DNA of 60,000 bases from positions 19,395,501 to 19,455,500 of the forward strand of contig OX485805.1 of NCBI GenBank assembly GCA_950295325.1, read 5' to 3'. This document shows, one piece after another, positions 38,180-50,095 of the stretch. Under the pieces are notes generated by a model. The model searched no databases. It was not told the origin of the DNA and was given only the letters and a program-made list of their open reading frames with translations. The position numbers and the translations under genes were made by a program. Source of the stretch: Polytrichum commune (Eukaryota > Streptophyta > Polytrichopsida > Polytrichales > Polytrichaceae). The number at the start of each line of letters is the position of its first letter. Position 1 is the first letter of the stretch.

Positions 38180-38395
38180 GTGTCCGCCGTCCAAGGAGGT
38201 TTTTGGACACAATCGGTCAAGATCCTAAGTAAAAATATCCAAGTCCAACTGGTCACATGTTGACATCTTTCGGTTTTTCTTTGATTACTTGAGGCGTCTT
38301 CTATAGATCCCTCTTAAAACGACCAGAAATTTTCCTAAAGTCTACAACTTCAACCGGTCATCTTTCAAACTCAACCAGTGCTTGTCACTACACCA
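38180..38395 (-). repeat. Dispersed repeat R2, copy c
   Basis: Reverse-complement R2: ggaggtttttggacacaat, ggtcaagatcctaag, tgttgacatctttcggtttt, gaaattttcctaaagtc, ttcaaccggtca, caaactcaacca. Confidence 0.8.
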
Positions 38396-39554
38396 AATAC
38401 GGTATTTAGCGTGACTTACTATTTGGATTTACACGGTGCTATATCTTTTTCACCAAGTAAAGTTGTCAATGTTCTATAGTGTCCAAACTACCAGTTTAAC
38501 AATTGTGGGGTAAACTATGAGATGCACAATAAACATATATACACCATTGCGTAATTCCAAATAGTGCTCAATTGACACTAACTATCCTATTTAGTGGAGC
38601 GGTTGGTTCTCGGAGTTCATTGTTGCGAGTGGGGTTAGTGGAGCGAAGGCCGGTGTGCCATAGCTTTACTTTGGAGGCGGTGTAGGCCTGAAGTGCGAGG
38701 GTACCTGGTACTAACAGCTACTCACGAGTATGAACAGGAGTTACTTGGAGTAAATGCCACCCAGAGGGTAAATCCCCTTTTCAGGATCTATTATAGTTAA
38801 TCTACCTTTGGCCCCGTACATAAAGAGGATATGTATATATATTTCCACACTTACAAGGAGAGCCTCACGGTTACCGATGCCCCAAACCCGGTGTCCCAAG
38901 GAAATTAAGGTTACATACATACTAATTAACCGGCCGCAAAGTCACTTAATTAATGGACCAACACACACTTTGGGTTATGATACTTTATTTGAAGGACTCT
39001 CGCTCCCACCCTTTTCCTTAAGCCACATCAATGGCCTCTTGATGAGTGGATTTGTGGGAGAGAGAAAGCCATCAACTCGCGTGGGGCCCTTCGTATTTCA
39101 AAAACCCTAAGTTGGTTAATGAAGAGTCAAACAAATGGGCCATTCGGACAATGACCTAACTTAATTAAGTTATGTTAGCTCGCTCGGATGAGGGCCGGGG
39201 GCCGCCGCTTGGTTCCTTCAACACAACCAACGCTAATTAATGGCACCCACGATTTGTCAACAACCGCAACGAGCGTACGTAATATCGGATTCAAGAGTAA
39301 GTCTTTTTTTAATCTAAGCTACAACTATCATTAGTTGTGTGGCGTATTATAGTCGACCCCGGACGGCCATTTTTAGCGTGCATGTGAGTTAACATTCATG
39401 AGTCCACAATGTTATTCAATTCCACAATTCATGGTGGCAGCCAACTCGAAATTCGGCTGGAGTCTGGGGCTACATATACTTATACACATACATACATACA
39501 TACATGTGATTTGTATATTTAATGTCTTGTTCATTGAGCTGGGCCCTCCATGAA

Positions 39555-39880
39555 TGTCTCCTAAGGTAGAGATGGGTCTTGAATGGTTACGTTGTTTTGA
39601 CTAGCCAACTTCTACTCATTAGGATGTGAAACACACGATTTGTACAAGATGGTTGGGACATCGAAATCGAGTCTGTAGCCGCTTTCCTCATGATTTTTGG
39701 GTAAATAAACGGCTCTAGTTGGTTGAAGTTCTCCGATTTCAATGCATGACATAAAAAAAAAACATAATAACCTCTATCAGAACTTGCTTTTCTCCTGATT
39801 GAGTGGACTTTGCAATTAGCATCACAAAACACTGGAATCAGTCTAGTCTTACGCACTTTCCTCATGATTTGTGGAGTTCA
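39555..39880 (+). repeat. Dispersed repeat R1, copy g
   Basis: R1 start words: ctaaggtagagatgggtctt, gaatggttac, gactagccaacttct, aggatgtgaaacacacga, tgtacaagatggtt, agccgctttcctcatgattt. Its later part is diverged or replaced. Confidence 0.75.
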
Positions 39881-40239
39881 TGTGACCAAGTTCACAAGTA
39901 GTGTCATGGATGGTTGACATTTGGACGAAATGCATGCCAATTCTGGAAACAAAGCTTGATATATTTTGCACCCTAATTTTTGTTTTGGTAACGAAATACT
40001 GTCATGCATGATTGAAGTTTGGATGAAACACCACTTAGTAAGTGATGATCATTACGACACTGTGAATCTATAATACGCAATTTTTTTTAAATTTATTATT
40101 ATTATTATTATTTTTACAGGGCCTCATAGGCTGGCTGTGAACTACACAAGTTATTAGCTTGAGATCCCATTTTAGAAAAGGGTGCAGGCATAAGCTGCTC
40201 AGAAATGTTATGCAATCTGGGCCAATGAAAGAGGAAGAA

Positions 40240-40445
40240 CCGACGGCTAGTTACTGATGAACCGGTTGAGCCTGAGGGAACACCGGTTCGAAATTCAAGA
40301 CTTCAGGCAAACTCCCATTCATTTTAGAGAATACACCTGAATTCAATAAAGAAAAACCGAAAGACGTCAACATGGAAACTGGTTGGAGTTGGAAACACTA
40401 GGATCTCGACCGGTTGACCGGTTATGCCCAAAAATCTCCTCGGTC
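40240..40445 (+). repeat. Dispersed repeat R2, copy d
   Basis: gctagttactgatgaaccgg, caagacttcaggcaaac, gaaaaaccgaaagacgtc, cactaggatctcgaccgg, atgcccaaaaatctcctcgg. Confidence 0.85.
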
Positions 40446-40544
40446 ACTGATCTGAGCACTCGATATGAGAATACAATAAAGGAAATGAGCCTCTAGGGTC
40501 TGCGAGGATAGCTGTAAGGCGCCTTTCAATCAATGAACGTGGAG

Positions 40545-40760
40545 GAGTAACCGACCGCTAGTTACAGATGGACTGGTGGAGTTTCAGAAATAATAGGTTG
40601 AAGTTCAAGATTTCAGGAAAATTACCGACCATTTTAGAGGAATTTAGAGAATACACCTCACGTTGATAAAGGAAAACCGAGAGGTGTGAATGTGTAAGCG
40701 GTTGGACTTGGGAACACTAGGATCTCGACCGCTCATGTACAGAAATCTCTGCGGACAGTG
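40545..40760 (+). repeat. Dispersed repeat R2, copy e
   Basis: Direct repeat of copy d about 300 bp downstream: agttacagatggactgg, aagatttcaggaaaattacc, gaaaaccgagaggtg, gaacactaggatctcgaccg, cagaaatctctgcgg. With copy d it forms a loose tandem pair. Confidence 0.85.
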
Positions 40761-42017
40761 CTTTCAATGCCTTGGAAGAAGGAAATACGTATCTTCTTAT
40801 AAAAAGCATGGAGTGATTCCATGTTGTGCTACAAAAGGGAGGCTGATTTACAAACGGAAGACTTATTAGTGACCCAGCAAAACCTCCTGGCCTGCCACCT
40901 CAGGGCCGCAACCTCTGGACGCAGTCAAGATTTAGCAACGGGCAGGACGGGCAGAGTTCAAGGGCAGACGACGAAACTTTCTTCCTCGCTCAGAATCCGG
41001 TTGCACTCTCACTGAAGTTTCGAAGCATTCAACACACACCATTTAAGAATTTCCACTTTGAAATAATGACTCTAAGTCTAGGCAGTAAGAAGTGCAATGA
41101 TCACACTGCCAAAAATCTGGTCACAGCTTTTAGCCCGAGCATGACCTCCTGAGGATGATGATCGAAGAAGAAAGAGGTGATCGACACTAGATGGGGAATT
41201 ATTAGTTCCGGAAATCGGACCCTGGACATAATTGGGTCTACTTGGATATTTTTTTACTTGGGGTGAGCTGGTTTCCTTGTTCCCGTGCATGTTTCTAGGA
41301 TTTGGATTTTGTTGAATGTTAAGCTTCAAGTTGGACTTTCCGGTTTTGAATGTGCAAGGTCAACCAGGCGAACTGAACACTATCTAGGAAATGACGAACT
41401 GGACTTGTTTGCTTCTGCAGAAACTGTGCAGATTCGATCTTGTCTCGACGGCTCCATGTTCTCTCGTGCAGACTAGTAACGACAATGTGTGTTGGTCAAT
41501 CCTAAGCTGTTTTGAGGATATTTGCAGGTATGGGGGATAGAGACACTGATGGAAAAAGTAGTATATATGCAGTGAGCGGGAATTTTGCCTGGCCAAGGTT
41601 GAAGACTACATGGACTAGAAGAGGAAGGGGATATTGGACGTATAGGAAGGCCAAAATGATGTGCAAGGATTCGGTGACAGAAGAAGCAGAGTTGAGATCA
41701 AATTTGAGACGAAGGGTTGAACGGTGAAAGAAATGTCAGACAGAATTAGAAGTTAGTTGCATATAATACTAGAGGACTCAATCGATTCTTATAAGCTGAT
41801 TATCAACGGATTCAAGAGCGCGAGGGTTAGGTAAGTGGCATGATATTTATAAGGATGTGATGAATTCTTTGCAACATCGGAAGAATGATCGGCAGAAGAA
41901 GAAAACAGGGAGGGGGCAGTACGGCGTGACAAGAATCCTAGAAGGTGTGCAGATGGAATTTCAAGTGCAATTAATTTCTGTGTCGAGGAGCGCGCGTTTG
42001 ATGTTTGATGATAATCG
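40761..42017 (+). other. Upstream region of the JASON-like gene
   Basis: No independent gene is supported. Small open frames at 40821-41015 and 41512-41727 have moderate GC but no recognised domain. They may be leader exons or chance frames. The promoter and 5' untranslated region of the gene starting at 42129 should lie in this interval. Confidence 0.35.
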
Positions 42018-42045
42018 ATGAAGAAGAGGGATAAGAAATCATCAT

Positions 42046-42076
<31 letters not shown>

Positions 42077-42107
42077 AGCAGTAGCACCACCACTTAGCAC
42101 TGATTAG
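42018..42107 (+). CDS. Upstream ORF with Ser and Ala runs
   Basis: A 29-codon ORF starts with ATG at 42018 and ends with TAG at 42105-42107, 21 nt before the start of the JASON-like gene and in its frame. It encodes MKKRDKK, then nine Ser (the (TCA)n microsatellite), five Ala (the (GCA)n microsatellite) and a short tail VAPPLSTD. If the transcript begins upstream of 42018, it would limit initiation at 42129. Both tracts are microsatellites likely to vary in length in steps of one codon. Confidence 0.4.
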
Positions 42108-42128
42108 CTCTAGTGTTGAGCTGATGCT

Positions 42129-45100
42129 ATGGGGTGGATGTGGTCACTGTGCCTAGGGAGCAACAAGACATCTCGCAAGCAGCTTCGTGCCAGTGGTAGC
42201 AGAGTGCGTTTCTTGGTGAATTATAGAACTTTAGAATGATTAGCGGCCGGTATATGGAGAATTTTGTTATGTGTCAGTTGCAGCTATAGAGCTATTCCCT
42301 AACATCACAGAAATGAATCGAAGCAAGCTTAGCACTTGCAGATAATTTGTAGACTGTGCCATACATAACGTTGTGAGACCATTGAGAGATTATTCAATAC
42401 ATTGCTCTTTTTGCGATCAAGTAACGCTGCACTTGTAAGTCTCTCTACATTGCTCAGGCTTGCTGCCATTTTCAAGCATTTTGCTCTCTTCATCATTTGC
42501 TCTTTTTGTTTCTGGTTTTGTTCAGGGACGAGTGAGCAACGATGTTACAGAAGTTCTTAGGCCTCCGGAGTGCCTTCCTGAACCGATCATCGGCAGTAAG
42601 GCACCTGCATGTGTCGAAGGTAAAACAGCTTTCATTTAGTTTCAGATTGAACGATATGATCTGCAGACAGAGAGAGAGAGAGTGAGAGAGAGTTTTTTCA
42701 CTCTTTGCTTTCAAGATTTTAGCCCGCAACTGTTCTGTGAATAACCTGGATTTTTTGTGCAGAATATTCGGAACCAAGAATTGGGAGTTATAAGAGTCTC
42801 CTCTTACCAGGACCGTCAAAGGGCGCAATATCCAACAAGAGTACTAATTCGTGTGCGCAGGATGCGGATGAGAAGATCATTAGGTGGGAGCTTGGGCAGT
42901 CTAACGAACATGAGACAGAGTTTGGAGTTAATTCCAAACAGAACAAAGGAGGAGACGAAGAAGACAGACTTAGAGAAGAGGTCGATGATCTCCACTTAAT
43001 TACTAGGCATTGTGATTCGAAAGAGTTTAAACTCGAAGTAATATAACTCGTTGCGTTTGTGCTCAAAGTTTGCAATTACTTTCCGAAGAAGAAAGAAACT
43101 GATGACGAAATTGATTCAATTTATCCAGGCGAGTTCTCTGCGGTGGGCATGGAATGTGACGGCTCTCCGGCACCATGGTGCCATTCATCCAAAGTCTGGC
43201 ATCCCGGAGAGCACCGATGTGATGCGAAGATACTGGAATCCAGCATGGGGATATGCATTGGACGCCATGCCCGATTCCTATAACAATCAAGCTGAACATC
43301 AACAAGGATCAACTCCAACTAGTCGGAAGTCCTTCTCGGAGCTTTTGATCGAAGCCGACAGTACCGGTGGTGATTCTTCAACAACTGTCAAAGGACCTCT
43401 TGCCTTGTAAATTACGTTCATACCTATAACACCGAAGCTCACATGTCTAATAGCTTGGTCCTTCTGCAAGATTGCTGGGTTTAGGTGGCATTGTTCTAAA
43501 ATTGTGAATGAGGAGGTGCTTAATTGGTATTTTAGGTCATCTCTCTGGTAGAGTACTAAGGTAGACGTGTCTTAAGTAGACACTTTTCCTAAGGTGGAAG
43601 CCTTGTTGAGAGGGATCTTCAATACCCAGAATCTTGAGGTACTTGCCAATTCGTGCGGAGCAGATAGAAGAATTCCAGTATCGAGTCGGAGTTCGTGAGA
43701 ATTTGCTGCGAGTTCCTAAAGACAAGATTGATCTTCTGCCCATAAATTAGCCATGTGCACTGCCTCCCATGGAAAACGCTTATGTCTCTTGAACTCCCTA
43801 GAATTCCCTTGTTGAGCCACATGTCGCATCATTCACCCTGAATAGACAGAATGAGAAAGTTGTGCGATTGGCAGATGCATCCACTTTAGGATCGTGTGTT
43901 ATACACATCTTCATGAAATTAATTGCATTGTGGAGTTTATTTCGGTCACATTCTAAGTTGAATATGATATTGGTAGACGAGCGAACACTTAACGATAATG
44001 TTGACTGCCACAATTGAAGTAGGTGTTCCATTATTATAGTGTTGGATTAAGACACGTCTACATTATGCCCTCTGCTTTGTTTGGACGATTTATTCTTGTT
44101 GGCTGTGGACAGGGCTGCAACCGCAGCTGCTGCTGAAAGAGCTGCAAGGAATCCATCTGGAGTTAGGATTCGGCGATCATCTCTTGGAAGTCACGGCCAC
44201 AGAATGGAATCAGCAGCAGGGCATGGCTTTTCGGAGAATCTTCTTCCACATCAAGATTATGACAATTTACCTAACCTGCAAAGGATGATTGTAGATTTTC
44301 CAAGACTGCCTACGGATGGACAACAATCTCGGCGTACTAAAATCCGGGTAAGCTCCTAACCTTTGTGACTAACTAAGGTAGATTGGCCTTATTTGGTTAC
44401 TTTTTGTTATTGTTTGCTACCTTATACTACTCGGCAAGTTAAAATTTGTTGCGAGTCCGCAAATGTATATGAAGGTGCTAGTATCAATCCCAGAAATTTT
44501 TTGGGCTAATCTCGAAGTATGATACAGAATTATCAAACTACATTGACAATGAGCCAGAAGAAGCCCACAGAGGTCCCCCCATTATGTTTAGTATTTCTTA
44601 TCTTTCTCTCCTAATCTGAACCTGATAATCCGGCGTTACTTGGCCCTGCCTCAAAAATTGAGGTCAACTGTGATCTGGTGAAATTTATATCACATGCCTC
44701 TGAAAAAATGGTGATGAAATTTGTTTCGATACCGCTCATTGAAACGTGGAACTTGAACCCTCATACGCCAATCACCAACAATAAGTGGCATTTAAACTAG
44801 ATTAAATGGCTATTTGAAGTTTCCTATTTGTAATGGACTATTCCGCTTATTTTTTCAGCAGGAAATATCGAGTGGCAGATCAGAGTTGAAGAGACCTGCC
44901 CTGGATTCATCCACGATCATGAGCACTGGCGAAGGCTTAGACTTCGAGTGGGCTAGATCATCAACATCGACTGATCAAGCAGACAGGAGATCAAAGTTGT
45001 GCAAGGATGTCATGGGATCATCTAATTCTCCAAGCTCAATGTTCTTGATTGATGTTCCAGGGTCGTCAAAGACTTTATCTAGTATTAAAAAGCACGCCGA

Positions 45101-48100
45101 CATGATTAATCCTCCTAATGAATCTGTACACACCATTCCACTGTTGCAGGTTGGGTCAAGGGATTCTTCATTTTCTCATAGTGAAACTCATGTGGCAAGC
45201 GGGGTGGCTGCGTCCAAGGAAGGAAGACTTCAGTGGCACAAAGACACGGAGAGATTAATCCATCACAAATCTTTAGCCTTACCCCGAACAACTGCTTCTC
45301 AAAATGGCGGTCGCTCATCACATAAAAGATTTGGCAAACTCTTCCGGTCGTCATCCAAGAAAAGGTCCCTGTCCTTTGGATCGCGTCCATTTCGGAGGCC
45401 TTTGTCACCTGTTCCAGAAGCCTTGTCCCTTGATGAATCACTTTGGAGTAAATCAAATGATCACACCGATCAAACTGCACGCTCAACAGACAATATTGCA
45501 AATCATGCTAAGGACCTTATCAATGCCAATATACAGAAGTTGGGGTTGGAGTTTGTTAATTCTACTACTTCAGGAAAGAAAACTTCATCTAGTCTGTCAA
45601 CAAACAGATCCACTGGATCACCGTCGTCTCCTCTGAGCATACATGATGAGGACCGAAATTCTAGACCTGTTTCTCCACTTATATCCTCTTCTATATCAAT
45701 CCCTATAGCTACACCTAACAGTTCAAGCTGGAAGCACAATTTTGACGTGGAGCACCCTAGGGAGATCGGACAATGGGAGGCAGAGAAATTTAGGAGCTAC
45801 AAGCACATTGGAGGAATTGAAAGCCTGCAACCACTCAGGAGTTCTGAATTGACCTCATCCGGGTATTCCCAGAGTGGATTGGTTTTGAGTGAAGAATTAG
45901 ACTTAGACCTAAGGACCCCAGAAACCATTGCAGGTGGGGGCTCATTCTTAAAATTTGTGGGTGGACGAAGAAGTCTTGGTGGAAGTGAAATGGCAGAACT
46001 AAGGAGTAGAAGTGCTAGTAGCAGGCAAAATCTGCAAAGGAATCAGGAAAATATGTTGGAGCAGGAGGGAAAAGAGTCAAATGATCATGCGTCGATCAAA
46101 CAATTTGAAGATTGGAATTCACTTCGGAAGTCTGCCATAGGCAAAGGATATTTTGCAAGTAGGACACAACTGAAAGACAACTATGGCGCCTTATCTGGTA
46201 CATCCTGGACTCATTTGTGCTTGCTTGTTGATCAGTTTCTCATAAAAATGATGACTTTTTATAAGTTATGAATCAAGTAATGTTTTCTTGACTTCACTAC
46301 TCAAGTCTTAGATGTTAGTTGGGTCCAGAAAGGCACAGCATAACCAGGCCACTTTGAGAAAGTGATTTACCAGCTTCAACTCTATTAGCGCTGCTAGAAC
46401 CTTATATATAAGGTAAGTGGGCGTTATTCAGTTTGTTTTCATGTTCTCCAACTTCTGGATTAGATCCACACAACAAAACTTATGTTCCATTTAGCAGATG
46501 TACAATGAAGCATCAGCAAAAATCCTAGTGAAAATCGGTCTCGCCCAATTTAGTTATGGTTATCAGAAGAGCATGTTTGTCGATTCCTTAACTGGATACC
46601 AATTGTGTTCACTGTTGAGTGTGGAGAAGGTAATAAAATTTGAAGACATAGTCCAATCTCTTTTAAACATATGTCTCTATGGTGTTTGTTCATTGATCCT
46701 CACCCTACCACACACCAATCAAATTTCTGGGTCCGATTGAGGAAAGTAACTGAATAACACCCGCATACTTTGTATTGAGGATAGGCATAACAGTTTCTTA
46801 GTAGGTGCATGAAACAATCTTCATTCTGTTTGACAACAATTTCAACCCTGACATTTATACGAGCCGGTGCATTGATGAGATTTTTCATTTCTTATTTGTA
46901 CTTCTTAATTTTTTTTTATATCTCTAATGCATGGATCTAGGCACTACGAACAAAGGTGGGGTTGTAAGTAGAGACGAGGAGCTCGAAAATGGTAGCACCA
47001 CAACATCAATGCAAGCCAGGGGAAGAAATGCTTCAGATTCAGAGACTTCCACAAAAACCAAGTCCCGTAATATTTACCAGGATGACACGTTAGCTGTAAA
47101 CGCAAGAGATTCTGAGGGCCTTGATTGTATTGAAATCAAGGGCAAAAATGGAACTACTCCATCATCAGATCATTACCAGAAAAGCCCAGGACGAATGGAC
47201 ACAAATTTCCAAGTATTGACTCCGCAGAGAGACCCTCAAGTAACACCTGAAGTGTTTATCTCCCCAAAAGGATGCCACAAGGACTTGGCATTCACAAGAT
47301 TGCTGGACATTAACTTAGAGGATAGGCCCATTTTTGGCACAATTGCTGACCACTGGGAAGCTGCGAGCTGGTCGACGAAACGTCAAGCATGGGACGGCAA
47401 AGGCATCCCAAACTCCACTAACAAGTACAAAGAGGTGAGTTGTTGTACGCACCATGTTGTTGTTGTTGTAAATGTTGCATTTTTGTGACCCTCTTGTTTT
47501 TGGTCTTTCTTGTAGATCTCGGTGGTAGAATGTGATATTCTGATACCTATATATAATAAAATAGAAGTAACATCGGCGTTTCAGTTTACGCTGACGTGAA
47601 TGGGAGTCTGTTCTTCCTTGCCTTTATCATTGTTTTGTCAAGCTTCAAGGGAAGGGTACTTCCTTCCTTTTGAAAGGTTGGCTCCATTGAGTAATCTTGT
47701 ATGTTTTCTGGAGGGTAACCTTCCTATGGTGGTTCCACCTTGGCTTGTCTATTCCCCGATTTTCTTTAGTTAGAACTAGAAATGTGATATATTTTATGGC
47801 TATTTAATGTACGCGTTTCAGGAGTATTTTTAATTTTGTGTGGGGGTAATTTTGGTCCCTTTTTTATGATCTGATGGTATTTTTGATGTTGTTGGTCTTG
47901 AGGTACAGGATCAGAAAGTAAGTTTCCATGCAACACCTTTTGAGGAGCGATTGGCGCAAGCTTTAGCAACACAAGAAACTGTTTCTCCTAGGTGCGCCTT
48001 GGTGGGGTCTTAAATGGGTGCTTGGCTCCTTAAATGGTTTGTCAACAATGGAGAGCTAGAGTGTTCACATTTTTTCAACCTTTCAAAATCTAAGATTATC

Positions 48101-48671
48101 ACAAACATCACATCAAACTTCAACATGAAAGCAGTGTCTACCACACTTTGGTTGCAGTATCAGTCTTTGGTTTTTTTGTATGATAGCTGCAAGATCTCTA
48201 AAGACGAACTGTGTGTTGAACCAATGATGAACCAACTATTAGCTAAATGTGGAATTAGCATCGTGAAGATCTAAAGCCCCGAAGGGCATATAAGGGTAGA
48301 TGTGTCTTGAATGATTACTTTTTCTGACAAGTCCACTTGTCCTAGGATATAAAACAGGCGATTAGTACAAGATGGTTAGCAAATCCGCATAAGAGGCTGG
48401 AGCTGCTTCCCTTATAATTTTGACAGCTTGTATGAAAACTCATGCATTATCAAATTGAAGATTCTCATGCTCATTAAACTGCTCTCCCTTTCACACTTCT
48501 GTGTTAGTACATGAATGATCTAGGTTTCCAGCAAGCATTTAATACTTATGGTCACAGTGTAAAGGCCGAATTTTTTAACATTCGCAAGCCATTTTTTTTT
48601 GTATGTGGATGTGCAGGAAGCTCTTGGATGTTTCAGCAACCAGAAATGTTCACAGTGAGGAGGCACACTAG
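42129..48671 (+). CDS. JASON-like protein, nine exons, 979 aa predicted
   Basis: Exons 42129-42215, 42526-42619, 42763-43037, 43129-43406, 44113-44347, 44859-46197, 46941-47434, 47909-47991 and 48617-48671 sum to 2,940 nt. Every intron is GT-AG and every junction keeps phase. The C-terminal block is diagnostic: HWEAASW, then KGIPNSTNKYKE joined to DQKVSFHATPFEERLAQAL, as I recall from the plant JASON family. The N-terminus MGWMWSLCLGSNKTSRKQLR also has the family's Gly-2, Cys-containing, then basic form. Exon 6 (about 446 aa) is Ser-rich and low in complexity, and the whole is longer than the roughly 500-aa Arabidopsis protein I remember. Arabidopsis JASON is needed for the organelle band and spindle arrangement in male meiosis II and so for haploid spores; the function here is inferred. 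R1 repeats lie in introns 6 and 8. An alternative acceptor 3 nt downstream of exon 6 is possible. Confidence 0.85.
43552..44062. repeat. Inverted R1-like ends inside intron 4
   Basis: The R1 start word ctaaggtagacgtgtcttaa at 43552 has an inverted partner, attaagacacgtctac, at about 44046-44061. The 500 bp between is not R1 but keeps a partly open minus frame with no recognised domain. It fills most of intron 4 of the JASON-like gene (43407-44112). Confidence 0.5.
46625..46735 (+). repeat. R1 fragment in intron 6 of the JASON-like gene
   Basis: Only the 3' part of R1: agacatagtccaatctc, aaacatatgtctctatggtg, ttgttc, matching 16490-16545. Confidence 0.65.
48288..48500 (+). repeat. Dispersed repeat R1, copy in intron 8 of the JASON-like gene
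   Basis: Full 5' half: gtagatgtgtcttgaatg, cctaggatataaaacaggcg, attagtacaagatggttagc, cttataattttgacagc, tcattatcaaattgaag, tctcatgctcattaaac. It lies between exons 8 and 9 and does not disturb the splice sites. Confidence 0.8.
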
Positions 48672-49864
48672 TTCAAACCCTAAACTTTTCCACGAGACCT
48701 GTTTGAAAGCCTCTTCTACAACCCAAACACCCTTGTATTATCATCAACACTAGATTGAAAGTGCACAATCAATGCATAAGAAACCTTCCTCTTGTAAATC
48801 TTTTGGAGATTATAAAGCCAACGCCACAACAAGACGAATGTTGAGGTTCAACAGACATCCGATCCAAGGCTTTGTTAATGTGAAGTACCTTCTGTATTCC
48901 CCGTTTTCAATGGATAGCAATTCTCTTCCCCATCATTAAAGGCGTAGGAAAATAACCCACTCAAAAAACACGCCCTTTTCACCATCAAACTGTGAATAAG
49001 CTATCCATGATTGTTGTTGACCATAGATTGCCATCAGGAGTAGCTTAATGTCATTTCTACCCTGTTTTCCTTGTTTGTTTGTTTGATAAGTAGAACATTG
49101 CAGCCAATTCTCAACATTTGTCTAGCCATAATCAAGGGATTACCGTAGAGAGCTCCCTATTTCATCTTTACATGTGCCGGAATGTAGTTTCCACGGGGAT
49201 ACCAGTGGGTCTTGGCGATTGTGAGCATGACATGTGGCAGCATTTGAGGGGGAAATAATTACTTTGTGTCGGAATACGGAGCCCTCTGCGGTACTACAGT
49301 CGGTGTTGAATTGTTTGGATCCAAATCAAAGGCGTGGCAGTGGGTAGGCAGAAATGAAGGCTAGAGAGTCCATCTCAAATTTGAGACTCATCAATGGGGG
49401 AGGTGAACCTCATGGTTGTCCTCACAAAGTTGCGAGGGTTCTTCTCCCTCGCTCATTCACTTATCTCGATGGGAGCCCAAGGCTTGTAATTCCTGCAAAA
49501 ACTTTGTACTGGGAAGTTGCCCTTGGAGCAGTATGCTAGGGTAATGTTACTCCTTGTTGCAACCTCTTGTGCACGTTGTTGGTTGAAGGTAAAAGTGAGA
49601 ATGACAATGAAAATGGTTGTGTTGGGTCGGCTAATGGCTCCACTCTGAACAATATTCTACATGATCCTTGATAATCGAATGGGGTATGAGGTGCAAGATA
49701 GCGTTTTTCATGGTGAATTTGTGGAAATGGATCAAGATAGATAGAAACTCCGGTCCCTTTTTAGCAAGGGGCCGGTGTGAATAAAGTGTCCGTTCATAAT
49801 GCCGATGACCCGATGCCCACCGGACCAAAGGGACATTGGGACAATACTACTCTCCCCTTTCGAG
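48672..49864. other. 3' flank of the JASON-like gene; no gene seen
   Basis: No supported gene. Around 49676-49760 is a diverged copy of a repeat (R3) also at 50316-50415 and 59555-59650, marked by gaggtg-aagat and tttgtggaaatgg words. Confidence 0.45.
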
Positions 49865-50095
49865 GATGGACACTATAGTGACACACTATACTAGTTCCTA
49901 GCTAGCCACTAGTGCCTTGAAGATACCGGACATGGTATCCCCCCAAAAGGCTTTGAGGTACCCATACAACAAGGTCCCAGGACCCCCCACCATAGTTGGG
50001 TGGACTAAGGTGGTGAGCACCACGCCGGCATGGGGAATAGAACCCACAACCTCCTCATTGGGGGCCATGAGCCCTAACCACCAAGCCAAGGCCCG
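49865..50095 (-). mobile_element. tRNA-derived SINE
   Basis: On the minus strand the element begins ggccttggcttggtggtta, giving an A box (tggcttggtgg, 50088-50078). A B box (ggttctattcc, 50044-50034) follows 44 nt downstream, as in the Pol III promoter of a tRNA. A tRNA-unrelated body extends to about 49865. The plus-strand frames across it are chance. No target duplication was confirmed. Confidence 0.65.

Larger units (their letters stand above)
36859..40239. other. Intergenic, repeats only
   Basis: No gene supported. It contains R1 copies f and g, R2 copy c, and an ACAT microsatellite at about 39484-39505. Confidence 0.45.

Noticed and set aside
41789-42100. Minus-strand ORF with an Asp run
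   Set aside because: It is the antisense of the (TCA)n/(GCA)n microsatellite upstream of the JASON-like gene, with no domain.
43059-43128. Open frame KVCNYFPKKKE as a coding exon of the JASON-like gene
   Set aside because: It lies in intron 3. The spliced frame from 43037 to 43129 agrees in phase and avoids the in-frame TAA at 43044.
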